A stretch of DNA of 64,000 nucleotides from Kryptolebias marmoratus (taxonomy: Eukaryota > Chordata > Actinopteri > Cyprinodontiformes > Rivulidae): the NCBI RefSeq assembly GCF_001649575.2, contig NC_051441.1, positions 9,764,992 to 9,828,991 of the forward strand, given 5' to 3'. Below the pieces are notes generated by a model that was given only the letters and a program-made list of their open reading frames with translations, was not told where the DNA came from and did not search any database. Position numbers and translations under genes: made by a program. Positions within the stretch are counted from its first letter, which is position 1. Each line of letters starts with the position of its first letter. Positions 34,856-45,450 of this stretch are shown here, in pieces.

Positions 34856-35477
34856 GCTTAAGAAATACCTAAAATCAACTGCAAGAAAAAAAAATTAAAG
34901 ATTCACTCTAAACATCAGGTGCAGGTACTATCAACAATTTGTTTAAAAATTGTTAAAAATATAAAACAAAAATCCAATTTAATGAGTCATAATAATATGC
35001 ATAAATCTGATTCCCACTTCAGAAAATAGTATGCAGTAGAAGCCCATTAAGAAGCAGAAAAAAACAGTTTCTTTCTCATAGCTTGTTGACAAAGAGAATA
35101 TTAATTTTAGTCACATTAATTTCTATTAAACCACTTATTTTTTGTTGTTTGAATCTCTTGTCAGGTACAGTAAAAACACATTCCCACAACTTTAACAGTT
35201 TTTAGTGAGGATGTAACAAAAAAAACCCTCTAAAACACTAAACATTTGAGGAACTGTTTTCCAACGAGTTTCCAATAATTTGGTCTCCTATTTCAGAATA
35301 AGCAGATGTATGTACTAATAGTTTCTCTCTTTATGTGGAAACGATTGTGACTCTGCATCAATCAGGCTCTTTTAAATAAACCAAGTCCAAACAAACACAG
35401 ACTAGATTTTCAGAATGGCACAGAGTTTGCTCATAAGTGACCTCAGAGGAAAGTCTTCTAAAGAGCTTCACTGTGTC
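34856..35477. other. No gene recognised
   Basis: AT-rich sequence with A runs; nothing supported. Confidence 0.4.
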
Positions 35478-35544
35478 CTAGGAAGGCCGAACAGAAACGC
35501 TCCGCTTCACCACAAAAATGTCTCTTCTGTCCTTTTCAATGAGA
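35478..35544 (-). CDS. Possible short terminal exon, minus strand
   Basis: A textbook-looking acceptor, CTTTATATATTTCAG, lies just above 35544 on the minus strand. After one base, 21 codons follow to a TAG stop at 35478-35480. The peptide is strongly basic and hydrophobic, LIEKDRRDIFVVKRSVSVRPS, with a dibasic KR. Its entry phase would accept the 39000-39066 candidate, giving together with the signal-peptide exon at 39.6 kb a precursor of about 60 residues. No poly-A signal is evident nearby on the minus strand. The length is short enough for chance, and no known peptide family is recognised. Confidence 0.17.
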
Positions 35545-37079
35545 CTGAAATATATAAAGGAGGAAACATTAAATTCTGACATGAATGAAGAATGAGGTTG
35601 CCATGGTGACCCACACCCAGCAAAGCAAAGGGCAAACGTGGTCACAGATTTGCTGGAATGTGACATTTAAGAGTTCAGAGCACAAAGGGGAGGAATTTTC
35701 CCTCCAAAACAGGAATCACAAACTAAAGTCCAAGCTGAAGAGAAAAGAAAATGTCTGGAATCTGAAGCATTTAAAAGTCCATAACACTGCAATCTGAGCA
35801 TCTTCTTTACAAGTCGCACACCTGAAGTTCATGCCCAGATGTTTGTGTGCTGAAAACACACCAGAGAAAACACACACATCAAGAAGATCAGCCACAAGTG
35901 AAATCAAATGCACTATTTTGGGCAACAAACTTCTGCAATACAAATCATCATAATTGCTTCCTCGTTTGCTTGTTTTTCAGCCATTTCTTAGCATCACAAC
36001 ACTCCCGTTTTTTCTGCTGATGTACTGTGTGTCTGTAGTGAGGTGGCTGGTGAATTCAGCCTTTCTGAGGCCAACTGTGAATGAAGCGCTGTCTGCCTGT
36101 CTGGGATGGACAGAGACGCCCCTGTGCTGTGCTGTGTTGTGCTGTGTGTTTTTCCTGTTTGCGCTACGATTTGTCCACACACCGCTGGTGGGGGTCAAGG
36201 GCAAGTTACAGAGGATGAGCCTTTCCTTCTCCCATCATTGCATGCTCTTATGCCTTCAAGTTGAGGTTTGCTATGCGCCCACAAGACATAAAAGGCAGAT
36301 TTGACAGAAGGAACAAAATTAAAGATTATAGATGTGATTTTACTCTTTATAGGGAATATCAAACAGCTCAAAAGCCACTCCGCCACCTTCTCACTAAAGC
36401 ACAAGCTGCCCATTTCTCTGAGTGGCCTACTTCCTAACAATTCCCAAACCAGGATAATCAAATATACACACACTCACCCTCTTAAGTTGTGGTTTCCCGG
36501 CAGGAAATTAACAATCTCCTTACTATTATGCACCAGCATTTACCTCTTCTCTCGTTTCTGTCATTTCCTTCAGTGTCTTTACCCTGGTATTAAAAACAAG
36601 GCCTCAGCCACCCCCTGTGGACATCATTAGATAAAGTGACAACTGTTTGTAGACCTGCAGGAAGAAAGCCCCACAGTGAGACAACTCGGAGAAAAGCACA
36701 AAATGGATAATTAGTGTCAAGCTGTGGTCTGGTGTCAAAGCATCAGAGACTGACTTAAAAAAAAAAAAAGCACTAGGGTGGGAGATCTAAAAGGAAGATT
36801 TTTTTTCTGACAAAAATGTCCTCAAACCATTTTGTTCAAAATTCCAAGCATAAAAAAGGCCTCACACAATGACACACAATTTCACATTAGGAGTTAAAAA
36901 TCGATCTTTTAAGTTAAAGTAAGAGACATCACAAACTGAAGGGGGGAAAAAAACACATTTTACAAAGCGCTAGCAGCTTTTCCAAAACCCTCTCTCCTCC
37001 TCCTGTTCACACACACATAAACAAATAGGCACAAACACATACACCTCGAAACAAAGGTGCCATTTTACTCAGGAAGGGT
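35545..37079. other. No gene recognised; short pentamer repeat
   Basis: A short imperfect (CTGTG)n stretch lies at 36122-36150. Open frames on both strands around 35954-36304 are mirror images of low complexity and show no domain. Confidence 0.4.
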
Positions 37080-37770
37080 CAGCAGTTCTCTTCATCAGAC
37101 AGAGGCTTGTTCTTGGTCAGAAGCTGCCCAATCTCAGGCCACCCTCCCCTGGCTCCACTGGCCCCCTCTGACCCCCTCACCCCCCCTTAGACAAGCTCCC
37201 CATTGTTCCTGCACTACTAATAAATGACAGTTCCCCTGTTTAGACAAACTTTAGAGCCTATTCTAAACACACTCAGGCTGAGCCTAAATGGAGCTTTATG
37301 TGCAGAGATACACAAGAGCTTTATTTTTTTTGTTTTTTTAGTCTAATATTTCTCATGCAAGTCATTAAGGCTCCCATCCAACACTAATGATGAAGGGATA
37401 TTTTCCAGCAAATTGAGCTTTCCACCTTCACAAGATATGAGATCATATTTGATACAGAAACTGGGTGGAGGTATAATGAGCCAAGCCGGCCCCTTAAAGT
37501 GGTCAAAAGCTCGACTCTGTTGTCACCGTAGGAGCTCGATCAAAGTCAGGGGACCCGAGTTGGGCCTGAGCTCAGACATGACAAATCACCACTCAACTTA
37601 AGCTCATAAACACGCCATTAACGCGCCCAACCACAGCAACTCTATCTGTTTACCCAGAGCAGTGTGCTGGGGGACTATTGCTCTCTCTGTGGGCCTGCAT
37701 TAGCATGCCTGGGGGGCTGATGCACATGTGCATCACTGGGGCCAACCAAGCCCCTGGATTGTTTGATGTT
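37080..37770. promoter_or_regulatory. Enhancer-like GC-elevated block with perfect palindrome
   Basis: Non-repetitive, GC-balanced sequence without an open frame. It contains a perfect 18 bp palindrome, TGATGCACATGTGCATCA, at 37718-37735 with a CACATGTG E-box at its centre and ATGCA octamer-like halves. A GCATTAGCATGCC block lies 18 bases before the palindrome. This is the composition expected of a conserved developmental enhancer, but conservation could not be examined. Confidence 0.28.
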
Positions 37771-38330
37771 TTATACAATGTTTTATTAAAAGACCATTTA
37801 TGATTAGTAGAAACTCACCGTTTGCTCGGCAGATATTTTAAGTGAAATAGTGTAAATCTGCAACCAAACATGGGAAGACCCAATGCGCCAGATTCACTGA
37901 TCTGTTCTTGACTAGTTTAATAAAAAGAAGAGAAAAAAAAGAGAATACAAAAAAGAATCTCATGCCTGGTGAGTATAAAGGAGTAAAATAGGATCAGGGT
38001 TGTTCCAATTTACCCTGCTGTGTATGTTTTTCTGCTGTGGTTCACCACAAGCATATCGTGTGACAGCACACACAGCGCCGGCAGAAAGTGAGTTCAAGCT
38101 TCAGCATTTCAAATATGGACTCAAATATGCACAATTAGACAAATGGAAAGGGGAAACAAATCCCTTATACGAAACACAAGGGCTGCTCTGATGTCTACCT
38201 GCGGCTCTACGAGCATTACATGGAGATTTATTTTAGGAGCAGCAGGGCAGGAGTGACGCCGGCTGAGAGCAGGACAGATGCTGAGCGAGCAGAGGTCACA
38301 TCAGCAGACACGTTCCCGCTCTGCTGTTTA
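37771..38330. other. No gene recognised
   Basis: AT-rich to mixed sequence; nothing specific seen. The part 38190-38330 is more GC-balanced. Confidence 0.4.
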
Positions 38331-38335
38331 AACAA

Positions 38336-38407
38336 CAAAAGGAGGAGGAAGAAGAGGCTGAAGTTGTGAGAAGAAGAGTAAGAAAAAAAAAGAAAAAAAA
38401 AAAGAAG
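38336..38407 (+). repeat. Purine-rich low-complexity tract
   Basis: Mostly A and G over about 70 bases, with GGAGGAGGAAGAAGAGG at the left and long A runs broken by single G at the right. Confidence 0.7.
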
Positions 38408-38999
38408 GCTCTGTGTTGTTTAGTCAAGGCCTACTCACTGACACAAAGTCTGCCTTTGTCTGCCTCCCAGGGTGCCAGATAAAGGAATTCTTGTGTGTCG
38501 GGGGGCTCTGACCGAGTTTATTTGACACTTCAGCTCCTTTTGTGAAGCAAGTGTCCCACCGTCAATGCTGGCCATGAGAGTCACTTGGCTCAAGACAGAG
38601 GGTCCCTCTTCAGGGGAGAAAGGGGGTCTTGTTTGGAGAAGATTTTTTTTTTTAATACAGGGGGTGTGAGGAGGGAATAAATGCATATAGCAGGGCTCTA
38701 TGCTGCGCCTGAATGTCAGCTGAAACTCTTTATTGCAAATGAAACGTATGCGACAAGGAAAAGTTAGGTGGAAGGTGCGCACACCTCTAACCTCCGTCCC
38801 AGGGGCATGATGTCACCAAACATGCCTGGAAAAACATGTCAGCAGCAGAATACTTACACAAGAAAAAAAAACAAAACACATCCATGCACCTGTAAGGTTT
38901 TATTCTAACAAAGCTTTAAACCGTCATGGATTTGACACTTCACATGGGTCAGGGGCTTCTCAGGACAGGGCAGAGCAGTTCAGACCCACTCACTGTCAC
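38408..38999. other. No gene recognised
   Basis: Moderately GC-rich sequence before the candidate exon at 39.0 kb; an open minus-strand frame at 38435-38782 has no domain or splice signals I can support. Confidence 0.35.
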
Positions 39000-39066
39000 C
39001 TGAATGGACTCACTGTATGCAGACTGACCTCTGGATCCTCACTGGACTTTCTGACAGACCTCTGTT
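39000..39066 (-). CDS. Possible second exon of the 39.7 kb gene candidate
   Basis: The acceptor GGTTTTCACAG sits just above 39066 on the minus strand. Two bases complete the codon left open by the first-exon candidate at 39644-39698, then an open frame reads QRSVRKSSEDPEVSLHTVSPF. Two donors are possible: CATACA followed by a perfect GTGAGT (exon end 39014, phase 0), or TTCAG followed by GTGACA (exon end 39000, phase 2). The basic RSVRK just after a signal peptide could be a propeptide cleavage site. Phase agreement with exon 1 is suggestive but has a one-in-three chance of being accidental. The intron would be about 580 bases. Confidence 0.2.
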
Positions 39067-39643
39067 CTGTGAAAACCTTAGCTGTGCAGGTGCCTGATTC
39101 CAATTTATTTAAAAAAAAAAAAGACTTTAGAAACAGGTTGGCTGGACATGGGCAGGCAGATACAGTGAAGAGAGCAGTCTGACAGCAGGTGACCCTGAAT
39201 CTGTCTGATCTGATCATGCTTTTTTATATTTATATACCAAAAACTCTCGACCCATGCGAGGATTTAAGGCTGCAGTTCAATTTGAAGATATTGGCCAGGA
39301 TGGGTGTGTTAGGGGAGATAAGGACAAAACCTTTGACCAAAACAGCCAGTGAGGAACTTCAAGACACTAAGAGATTGGACAGAAATAGCTTCTTTTTTTG
39401 ACAGAAACTGAATAAACATAAAACTTTCATTTCACTGACAATAAATTCAGTTGAACTTAAGTTACCTATTTGTTCAAGAGAACCCTGTTATCCAAATCAG
39501 TGGAGCATCTTGGTAGCAGCTTTTCAAAATATATTCCAGGATGTTGATGATGATTCCTTGAGCCAGGTGAATCCATAAACAACACGGATTTCCACACTGA
39601 TCATCCCTGACCACTGGTGACCACGCGTGGATCCCAAACATAC

Positions 39644-39770
39644 CGGGACACCCAGCCAGCATGTCCAACAGCAGGACTGCAGAACAGACACCAGTCATCC
39701 TGAAATGAACTCCCTGTTTACATCCAAGAAGATCCATAGCTTTTAATCCACCAGCTGTTGTCGTGATCAT
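39644..39770 (-). CDS. Candidate first coding exon with signal peptide, minus strand
   Basis: Downstream of the CpG island a minus-strand frame runs through three in-frame ATGs (39770, 39734, 39698) to a splice donor, TGTCCCG followed by GTATGT (39643-39638). The ATG at 39698 has A at -3 and starts MTGVCSAVLLLDMLAGCP, which looks like a classic N-terminal signal peptide, so it is the preferred start; the upstream ATGs would add a hydrophilic leader. The exon leaves one base for the next codon. If translation ran past the donor the frame stays open to 39474, so a non-spliced reading is possible. I do not recognise the protein. A secreted or single-pass membrane protein is the natural inference. 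Direction of transcription would be toward lower coordinates. Confidence 0.38.
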
Positions 39771-40050
39771 CGCGTTTAATTTGACAAACTTCTCCGCACG
39801 TGTCAGCGCCCGATGTCTTCTGAATGCCTTCTTTAATCCTCGTAAAAAAATTAAAATAATTTTCAAAAAATCCTTGCGGTAAAAGAAACCTCTGGATGTC
39901 GGAGATGATTTCCGATCAGCGCTGAAAAAGGTGCTGCTGGTGTCCTGTGAGTCCCGGGCGGAGCGGTGATGTGAGCGCCGCGGGCTGCGATCCTCCCCTG
40001 CAGAGAGCCGCAGCCTCACTGAGCCATAGTTGGAGCGCAGCGCCTCAACA
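39771..40050 (-). other. Probable 5' UTR of the 39.7 kb gene candidate
   Basis: Sequence between the CpG-island core and the candidate start codon. It changes from CpG-rich (39890-40050) to AT-rich (39780-39880), as many vertebrate first exons do. Extent and start site are inferred. Confidence 0.3.
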
Positions 40051-40135
40051 CATGCTGCTTGCAGACGGACGTGGCGCGCGGGGCATCATGGGAAGTGAAG
40101 TCCTCCTGTCAGCCGCGTTTATTAGGTACACGCTG
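39890..40135. promoter_or_regulatory. CpG-island promoter with ZNF143/STAF-like site
   Basis: About 20 CpG dinucleotides occur in roughly 245 bases, including CGCCGCGGG and GGCGCGCGGGG, against an otherwise CpG-depleted 64 kb. At 40081-40104 the sequence GGGCATCATGGGAAGTGAAG (minus strand CTTCACTTCCCATGATGCCC) closely resembles the ZNF143/STAF element ACTACAATTCCCAGCATGC that marks many CpG promoters. No TATA box is evident. The minus-strand first-exon candidate lies on one side; nothing similar is visible on the plus side, though such promoters can be bidirectional. CpG density is observed; promoter function is inferred. Confidence 0.65.
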
Positions 40136-40370
40136 TCAGGAAAAAAAAGGGGGTTCCAAACATCTGAACATTGTAGGAAACATACACTAGTGACAAGAAA
40201 AGTAGCCTAAAACATTTTTGTTTAAATTATAATTAAAAATATTGGTCACTTTATTCGAAAACAACTTTTTAAAAACCCTAACATGCATCAAAATCAAAAG
40301 TGATCATGTGTTTGCCCATTTGTGTGTGTTTTTGTTTGTCTATCTGTTATAAAAATGTCTCTTTAACAAA
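40136..40370. other. No gene recognised
   Basis: AT-rich sequence upstream of the promoter and before the repeat array. Confidence 0.4.
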
Positions 40371-40380
40371 TTTTGTTGAA

Positions 40381-40900
40381 AGCCTTCGAAAGAAGTCAGT
40401 GGATGTGAATCTACAACTACTTAACTTTTGGAGTCAACCTCACTGAAGATGGCCGCCACTGCTAAGGAATCTTAGCAAACACAGAAATGGCTATAACTCT
40501 GCCAGTTTTACAGATATTGAGCGAAAATTTTGTGCATTAGTAGCTGACAGCGATTCCCATCACATACTCTGAGCGATAATTGATTGTGCAAGATCTGTCT
40601 TTACCAATGGTGTCAACCAAGTTTGTCTGTTAGCAAAATATCTCCTGAACAACTTTGCAGATTTTAATGAAACTCTCTGAAAGTAACCATTTGCTTTTCA
40701 TCTTGGAGTCAACACAACTCAACATGGCCACCACAGCTAATCAACTATAGCTAACACAAAAATGACTACAGGCGTTGATCTAAATTTGGTGTTTCTAACA
40801 GAGAGATTCATCCTCAACACATTTTATACTCTGAGCTCTTACTGATTTTGTGAGTTCTCATGGTATTGCATAAAATCACACATACAGTAATGTCATTTAC
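40381..40900 (+). repeat. Second locus of the ~300 bp dispersed repeat, inverted relative to 8.9 kb
   Basis: Two diverged units with period about 275 bp; GAGTCAAC recurs at 40431 and 40706. Shared phrases with the minus strand of 8880-9740 include CAGATATTGAG, TTAGTAGCTGACAG, TTCCCATCACATACTCTGAG, TTTTAATGAAACTCTC and AAGATGGCC. The array begins within 250 bases of the CpG island, and the unit order matches the other locus exactly when reversed. Confidence 0.8.
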
Positions 40901-41349
40901 AAGGGTTGATCAAAACGGTTACAGCTCCATCCCTTCTCAGCAAAAGGTGATTTTAGTATGAAACCTTGTTAGAACTTGAATTACTTATGATTTATCTAAA
41001 AATACACAATTTAATATCAAAGATCCCCCTTTTTTATTTAGTTATTTACTTAAGTTGACATAACAGTTGCTTGTTGTTGTTAGGTAAAAGTCAGTAAGTT
41101 ATTATGTCAAGAATAGAAAGTATTATATTCTTGTTGCAATTGCTTATCACCTGTTGGAGTGGTTCCAGGTTGCGTGTGAGCAGTGTGTGAGCAGTGTGTG
41201 TGAGTAATAATGATCATCTGTGCAGAGATACAGAGATACTTTGAATCACCTTCCCATGAATGAATCTCTTGTCTGTCTTACTTCACTTTCATGCCCTAAC
41301 CACCTCCAGGCTTGCTCGTATATATCTGGGATCATAGCATCCCTTGAAC
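40901..41349. other. No gene recognised
   Basis: AT-rich sequence with a short (GTGTGAGCA)n-like reiteration near 41174-41200. Confidence 0.4.
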
Positions 41350-41350
41350 T

Positions 41351-41388
41351 TAAAAAAAAAAAAAAAAAAATAGAAGAAAAAAAAAAGG
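41351..41388. repeat. Poly-A tract
   Basis: Two A runs (about 19 and 10 bases) separated by TAGAAG. It might be the tail of a retroposed sequence, but the bases before it do not match any element I know. Confidence 0.85.
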
Positions 41389-44004
41389 ACTGGATTTTAC
41401 AGAGTGGAGCACAGAGCCAAAAATAATGACACAACTCTGGCCTGCAGGAGAGGCTGGATAATTGACAAGTTGAGATAAATGTCTGCTTGGAAAGTTTTAA
41501 GACAAGGATTTTATTTCCATTGTATAAAATCACGTAGAAAAATGCACACATTGCATCCACTATCCTTATATTAATGGAGTAAAACCGCTGTAGCTTCAGT
41601 AAATTCAAGGTGAGAAAGCTCAGATGAAATATAACAAAAGAGAGTAAACACTGATCTGAACAAATGTTTTTAAATATGAACAAAAATGCATTTTCTCAAA
41701 ACACTTTTTTGCCATTAGGCTAAAATCCATTCTGAATATTTAATATGTCCCCAAATGACACGTTACATCTGCACAGGAGCAGATGAAGCTCCATTCCGGC
41801 TTTTCCTTTAATCCTTTGGCTGAGCTCCAGAGTACCTGAATTGCACGCGATTCTGTCAATTGCAGGTACTTGATAGCTTTCTTGTGTGCAGGGGTTGAAA
41901 AGTTGCTGAGGTTTGCGCGCACGGCATTGCGTGACTAGAGCTGGAGATGAAAACACAAAGACATTGTTTTCAGTGATCAAACCCCCTTTATAGTAACTCA
42001 ACAGCATTCCTGTCTCGCATTCCTGAACCACCGCTGCTGTGTGAAGGGTTTTCTTTTCCTTTAGAGAGGAAAAAAGAAAGAGGGAGAGAAAGAAAGAAAA
42101 AAGGGGGTTATACATTTTTGTCTGGTTCACTAAGTTGACCTCACTTTTTTCATTCTTATGAATCAAGACTGAATTAGCAGAGGCGCTTATCTTACGACGG
42201 TAATTAGAAGGTAGCCAAAACTATTTAATGAATGCAAATAATGTCGCCAGAAGCTCCCTCTGCTTTCATGCTCAGCAATCCGTCAGCCTCAGAACACAGG
42301 CAAATGTGAATATAGTGTCTGCAGGCGTACCAATGAGTGTGCACCCACTCATACCAGTATGTAGGTATGCAGTAATGTGCACACAAATGTTTTCCAGATT
42401 GGTGTGACGGGGTAATCATATCCAGAGTGCAAAAAAAAAAAATCATTCTGAAGGCTGCTCCAACAGATGGGAGGCAAGCATCAGAGAATCCAGGGAAAAT
42501 GAGGTGGAATGACTGTAAAGAGGCTTTGGATGACTTTTAAACAACATAAACAACATTTTTACAGCCTTTCCACAGTTAGACATTTGGAAAATTTATAATA
42601 CATGGAAATCCTGATGGTGGTGAAACAAATCTAATATTTACCAAAAGCAACAGCCTTGGCTTTAGACATAGAGGACAATTGAGTCAGTCATATCTCCAGT
42701 GCGAGCTCTGAAAGTGATTAAGACTAGAGTGCATTCATTACTGGCCCAGCTCAGACAGAGAGGGGCTTCAGAGCAGAGCTCTTGTGTTGGACTGTTTGGA
42801 TGTCCTATTCCCTTGTATCTCTTTGACTACCTCCAACACAAGGCTCCATTCAACCCGAGTGGGAACAAATGTTTCCTTATGTGGCTCTGAGTGCACAAGC
42901 TTCAGCGACAGGATAGAAAACAAGAGCCTGTGAGACCAAAAAGACCAAGATGGTTGCATTAGTGCAGGACTTACTGCCACTCAGACCATCTTAAAATGTA
43001 ATATGGGATGGATTATCAGCTGTAGACACAGTTGTGACATCACAAAAGGACATTTCTTAATAAATACATACTGTTTTCCTGGCACAGTTGAGCTTAAATC
43101 CTATTTTCATTAGTTTTATCACTTATATCCATTTGGCAATAATTTTGGTAAATATCAGTCGGGAGACTTGGATTTAGATTCCACATTGGCAGCTGATGTG
43201 GCTTCATGTTCAGCCTCCATCTGTTTTTTTTTTTTTTTTGTATTTGGCCTCACTGTGGGAATGTGTAAATGAAGCTCAACCTGGGTCAAGGCGAGGTTTC
43301 AAAGTGATGAGGGTGAAGATTTCTCATGTGAAAACCAGTTGGAAAAGGTTCGTACCTGTTTTACATAATGAGACATAATGTGCCGTGCACTTCTTTTCTA
43401 TAGAAGCACCTAGGATAAAGAGCTAATCCTCTTGTGCTATGAAACTCATAGGGCTGGATTCCTTCCAGCACCTCAGGGTGTCGGATCTGGATAAGGGAGG
43501 ACTTTTGAAAGAAAACCTTGTAAATCAACAATGCAACCTGCTTCCAACTATTCATTGAATCATGCTACCCATAAAAATTTGGGTAAATTAGCTTCCTCTC
43601 CTCCAAGTCATCTCTCTTTATCCCTTGTGCCAAACTAAAACTGGAATTCTATCTTTTACTCAAACAGGCTTTCCCTCTTAGGAAGAAATAAAATAAAACA
43701 TAGGCACAAAGTAGCTGAGCAGCGCACTGAAATGTTAATGACTATTTCTGGTGAATTTATGTGGGTAAACACTTCTTTCCATGGGTGATACAGTGGACTG
43801 ACCAAATGATGTATAGAGTGACCATAAAAGAGTTCAGACCCCTTGTTATAACACTGAGCTTGGGTCCATACTTCAATCAATTCTGTCTACCTTTAGAATC
43901 CAGTTGTAAGAGCTGAAATAAGAAAATTGTTAAGAAAAACATAAACCCATCTGTAAAGTGTCTCACAGTTGATAGTGTGTATGACAGTGAAAATTGGATA
44001 AGTC
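41389..44004. other. No gene recognised; polypurine tract at 42063-42107
   Basis: A 45-base uninterrupted A/G run occurs at 42063-42107 with GAAAGAGGGAGAGAAAGAAAG at its centre. Short poly-T occurs at 43225-43240. A weak 44-codon-scale open frame at 42699-42890 has no domain. No exon is supported. Confidence 0.45.
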
Positions 44005-44105
44005 AAGAGTGCTGGTGTAGATTCTCAGTCATCCAGGATATGGTAAATCCAAAAAAAGGTTGAGAAACATCTTCAGCTACAGTACAGAAGTCCAGTTGTT
44101 TTTGT
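44005..44105 (+). mobile_element. Dispersed fish repeat fragment (CATCCAGG...AAGTCCAGTTG type)
   Basis: GATTCTCAGTCATCCAGGAT, then GGTTGAGAAACATCTTCAGC and AGAAGTCCAGTTGTTTTTG follow the order I recall from a high-copy teleost repeat (TCTCAGTCATCCAGGACATGG...GAAACGTCTTCA...GAAGTCCAGTTG). Its class is not certain. Confidence 0.45.
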
Positions 44106-45159
44106 TTTTAACATTTTTTAAAGTATTTTTCATAGTTCTTCTACACCAGACTGTGTCTTCAGCACTTTGGGAAAATATATAAGAACATATTTGATGAGCT
44201 TAAAGAGTCCTAGTTTTTTTTTTTATTTTACTTTTGTCAAGGAAGTAATTTGGAACCAACAAAACCTTGCATGAAGAGTAACTAACAAGTCATTAATTAT
44301 AGTGAATTAAATCAAAAGGTGTGTTAAGATGATAGGAGAACCTTGATGAAGGGCAACCATTGATAAGAATGGTGTAGTTTGCCAGCAGTCACTGGAATTA
44401 CCCTCAAGGTCACAAAAAAGAAAAACACAAATTCATGTGTTTTAATAAAGTCTGAAGTTTTGACCACAATTTCCAGCACATGTCAGTTTTTTTTTCCATT
44501 GTTAATACATAGTAATGGTATAAGTGTGAATATATATATACACACACACACATTTGGACCAAAAAGACAGATTTTGGGATCCTGCTTTTATGTTCAAAAA
44601 TTTATTTTTTTCCACCCCAAAGTGTGTGTGAAACTCACAATTTTTATTTTTCAGTATAATTAGGCATGATTTCTTCACATTGTCTGTCAGAGAGAAAATC
44701 AAATGGGTTTGTCTGTACCTGAAACCATGAAGTGTTTTTTGGAGAGGTCTAAAAATGACATCAACATTCCTCTTGGATCCAACCAGAATAGACTTGAACA
44801 CCTTCACCCAGGAGAACAAAAGAAACAACCCTAATAAAGGCTTGCAGAGCTTGTAGGGTCATTCTGCAGAGCATTTAAGGATTTATGCGTAAAAGTATTG
44901 AAGCATGCAAATAAAATATCAAGCAACAATACCTTAATGCAAACCTAAAATAGATATTTTCATTCACTAACAATTTGTGCTTTGTTATTACTGATTTTTT
45001 GGGGAGGCTGACTAATGAGGAAAAGGTAAATTAAAACAAAACCTTGAAAATGAAGAAAATATCAAAACAGATTAGATTTTTTCTTTCTAGCTTAGTGTGT
45101 GATAGACCTTAGTGCCAGGCAGTATAGTGGGAGCTGGGAGTGTGGCAGGGCTATGCGTG
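44106..45159. other. No gene recognised; short TA/CA microsatellite
   Basis: A compound (TA)4-(CA)6 tract lies at 44531-44551. The rest is AT-rich with no supported exon. Confidence 0.5.
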
Positions 45160-45450
45160 ACTAGGAGAAATACACCTGTCTCTGTGCTCAGGTATGGAGA
45201 GGGAGCCGGCACGCAGGGGCCTGCCAGCTGAACAATGCTCTCTATTGTACCTGCACTCTGACTGAAGACGCTCGAGAGAAAGCCCTGATCTTAAGTGTGT
45301 GTATGTTGCTCTCTTGCTTCTTTTTTTTTCTCTGCACACAAGTGAAGAAGCCAGATTATTTATAGTACACATATTGTGCTGACTGCAGGCGCCCTGGGTT
45401 AAATCCAAATAACTCTGCTTTTTACACGCTAGCTGCCAATCAGAGGTTGA
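45160..45450. promoter_or_regulatory. Possible enhancer with inverted SOX-like sites
   Basis: GC-balanced, non-repetitive stretch. Inverted SOX cores ACAAT (45232-45236) and ATTGT (45244-45248) face each other with seven bases between, within GAACAATGCTCTCTATTGTA. Spacing is wider than the usual SoxE dimer. No open frame of interest. Function is inference from composition and motif only. Confidence 0.22.
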
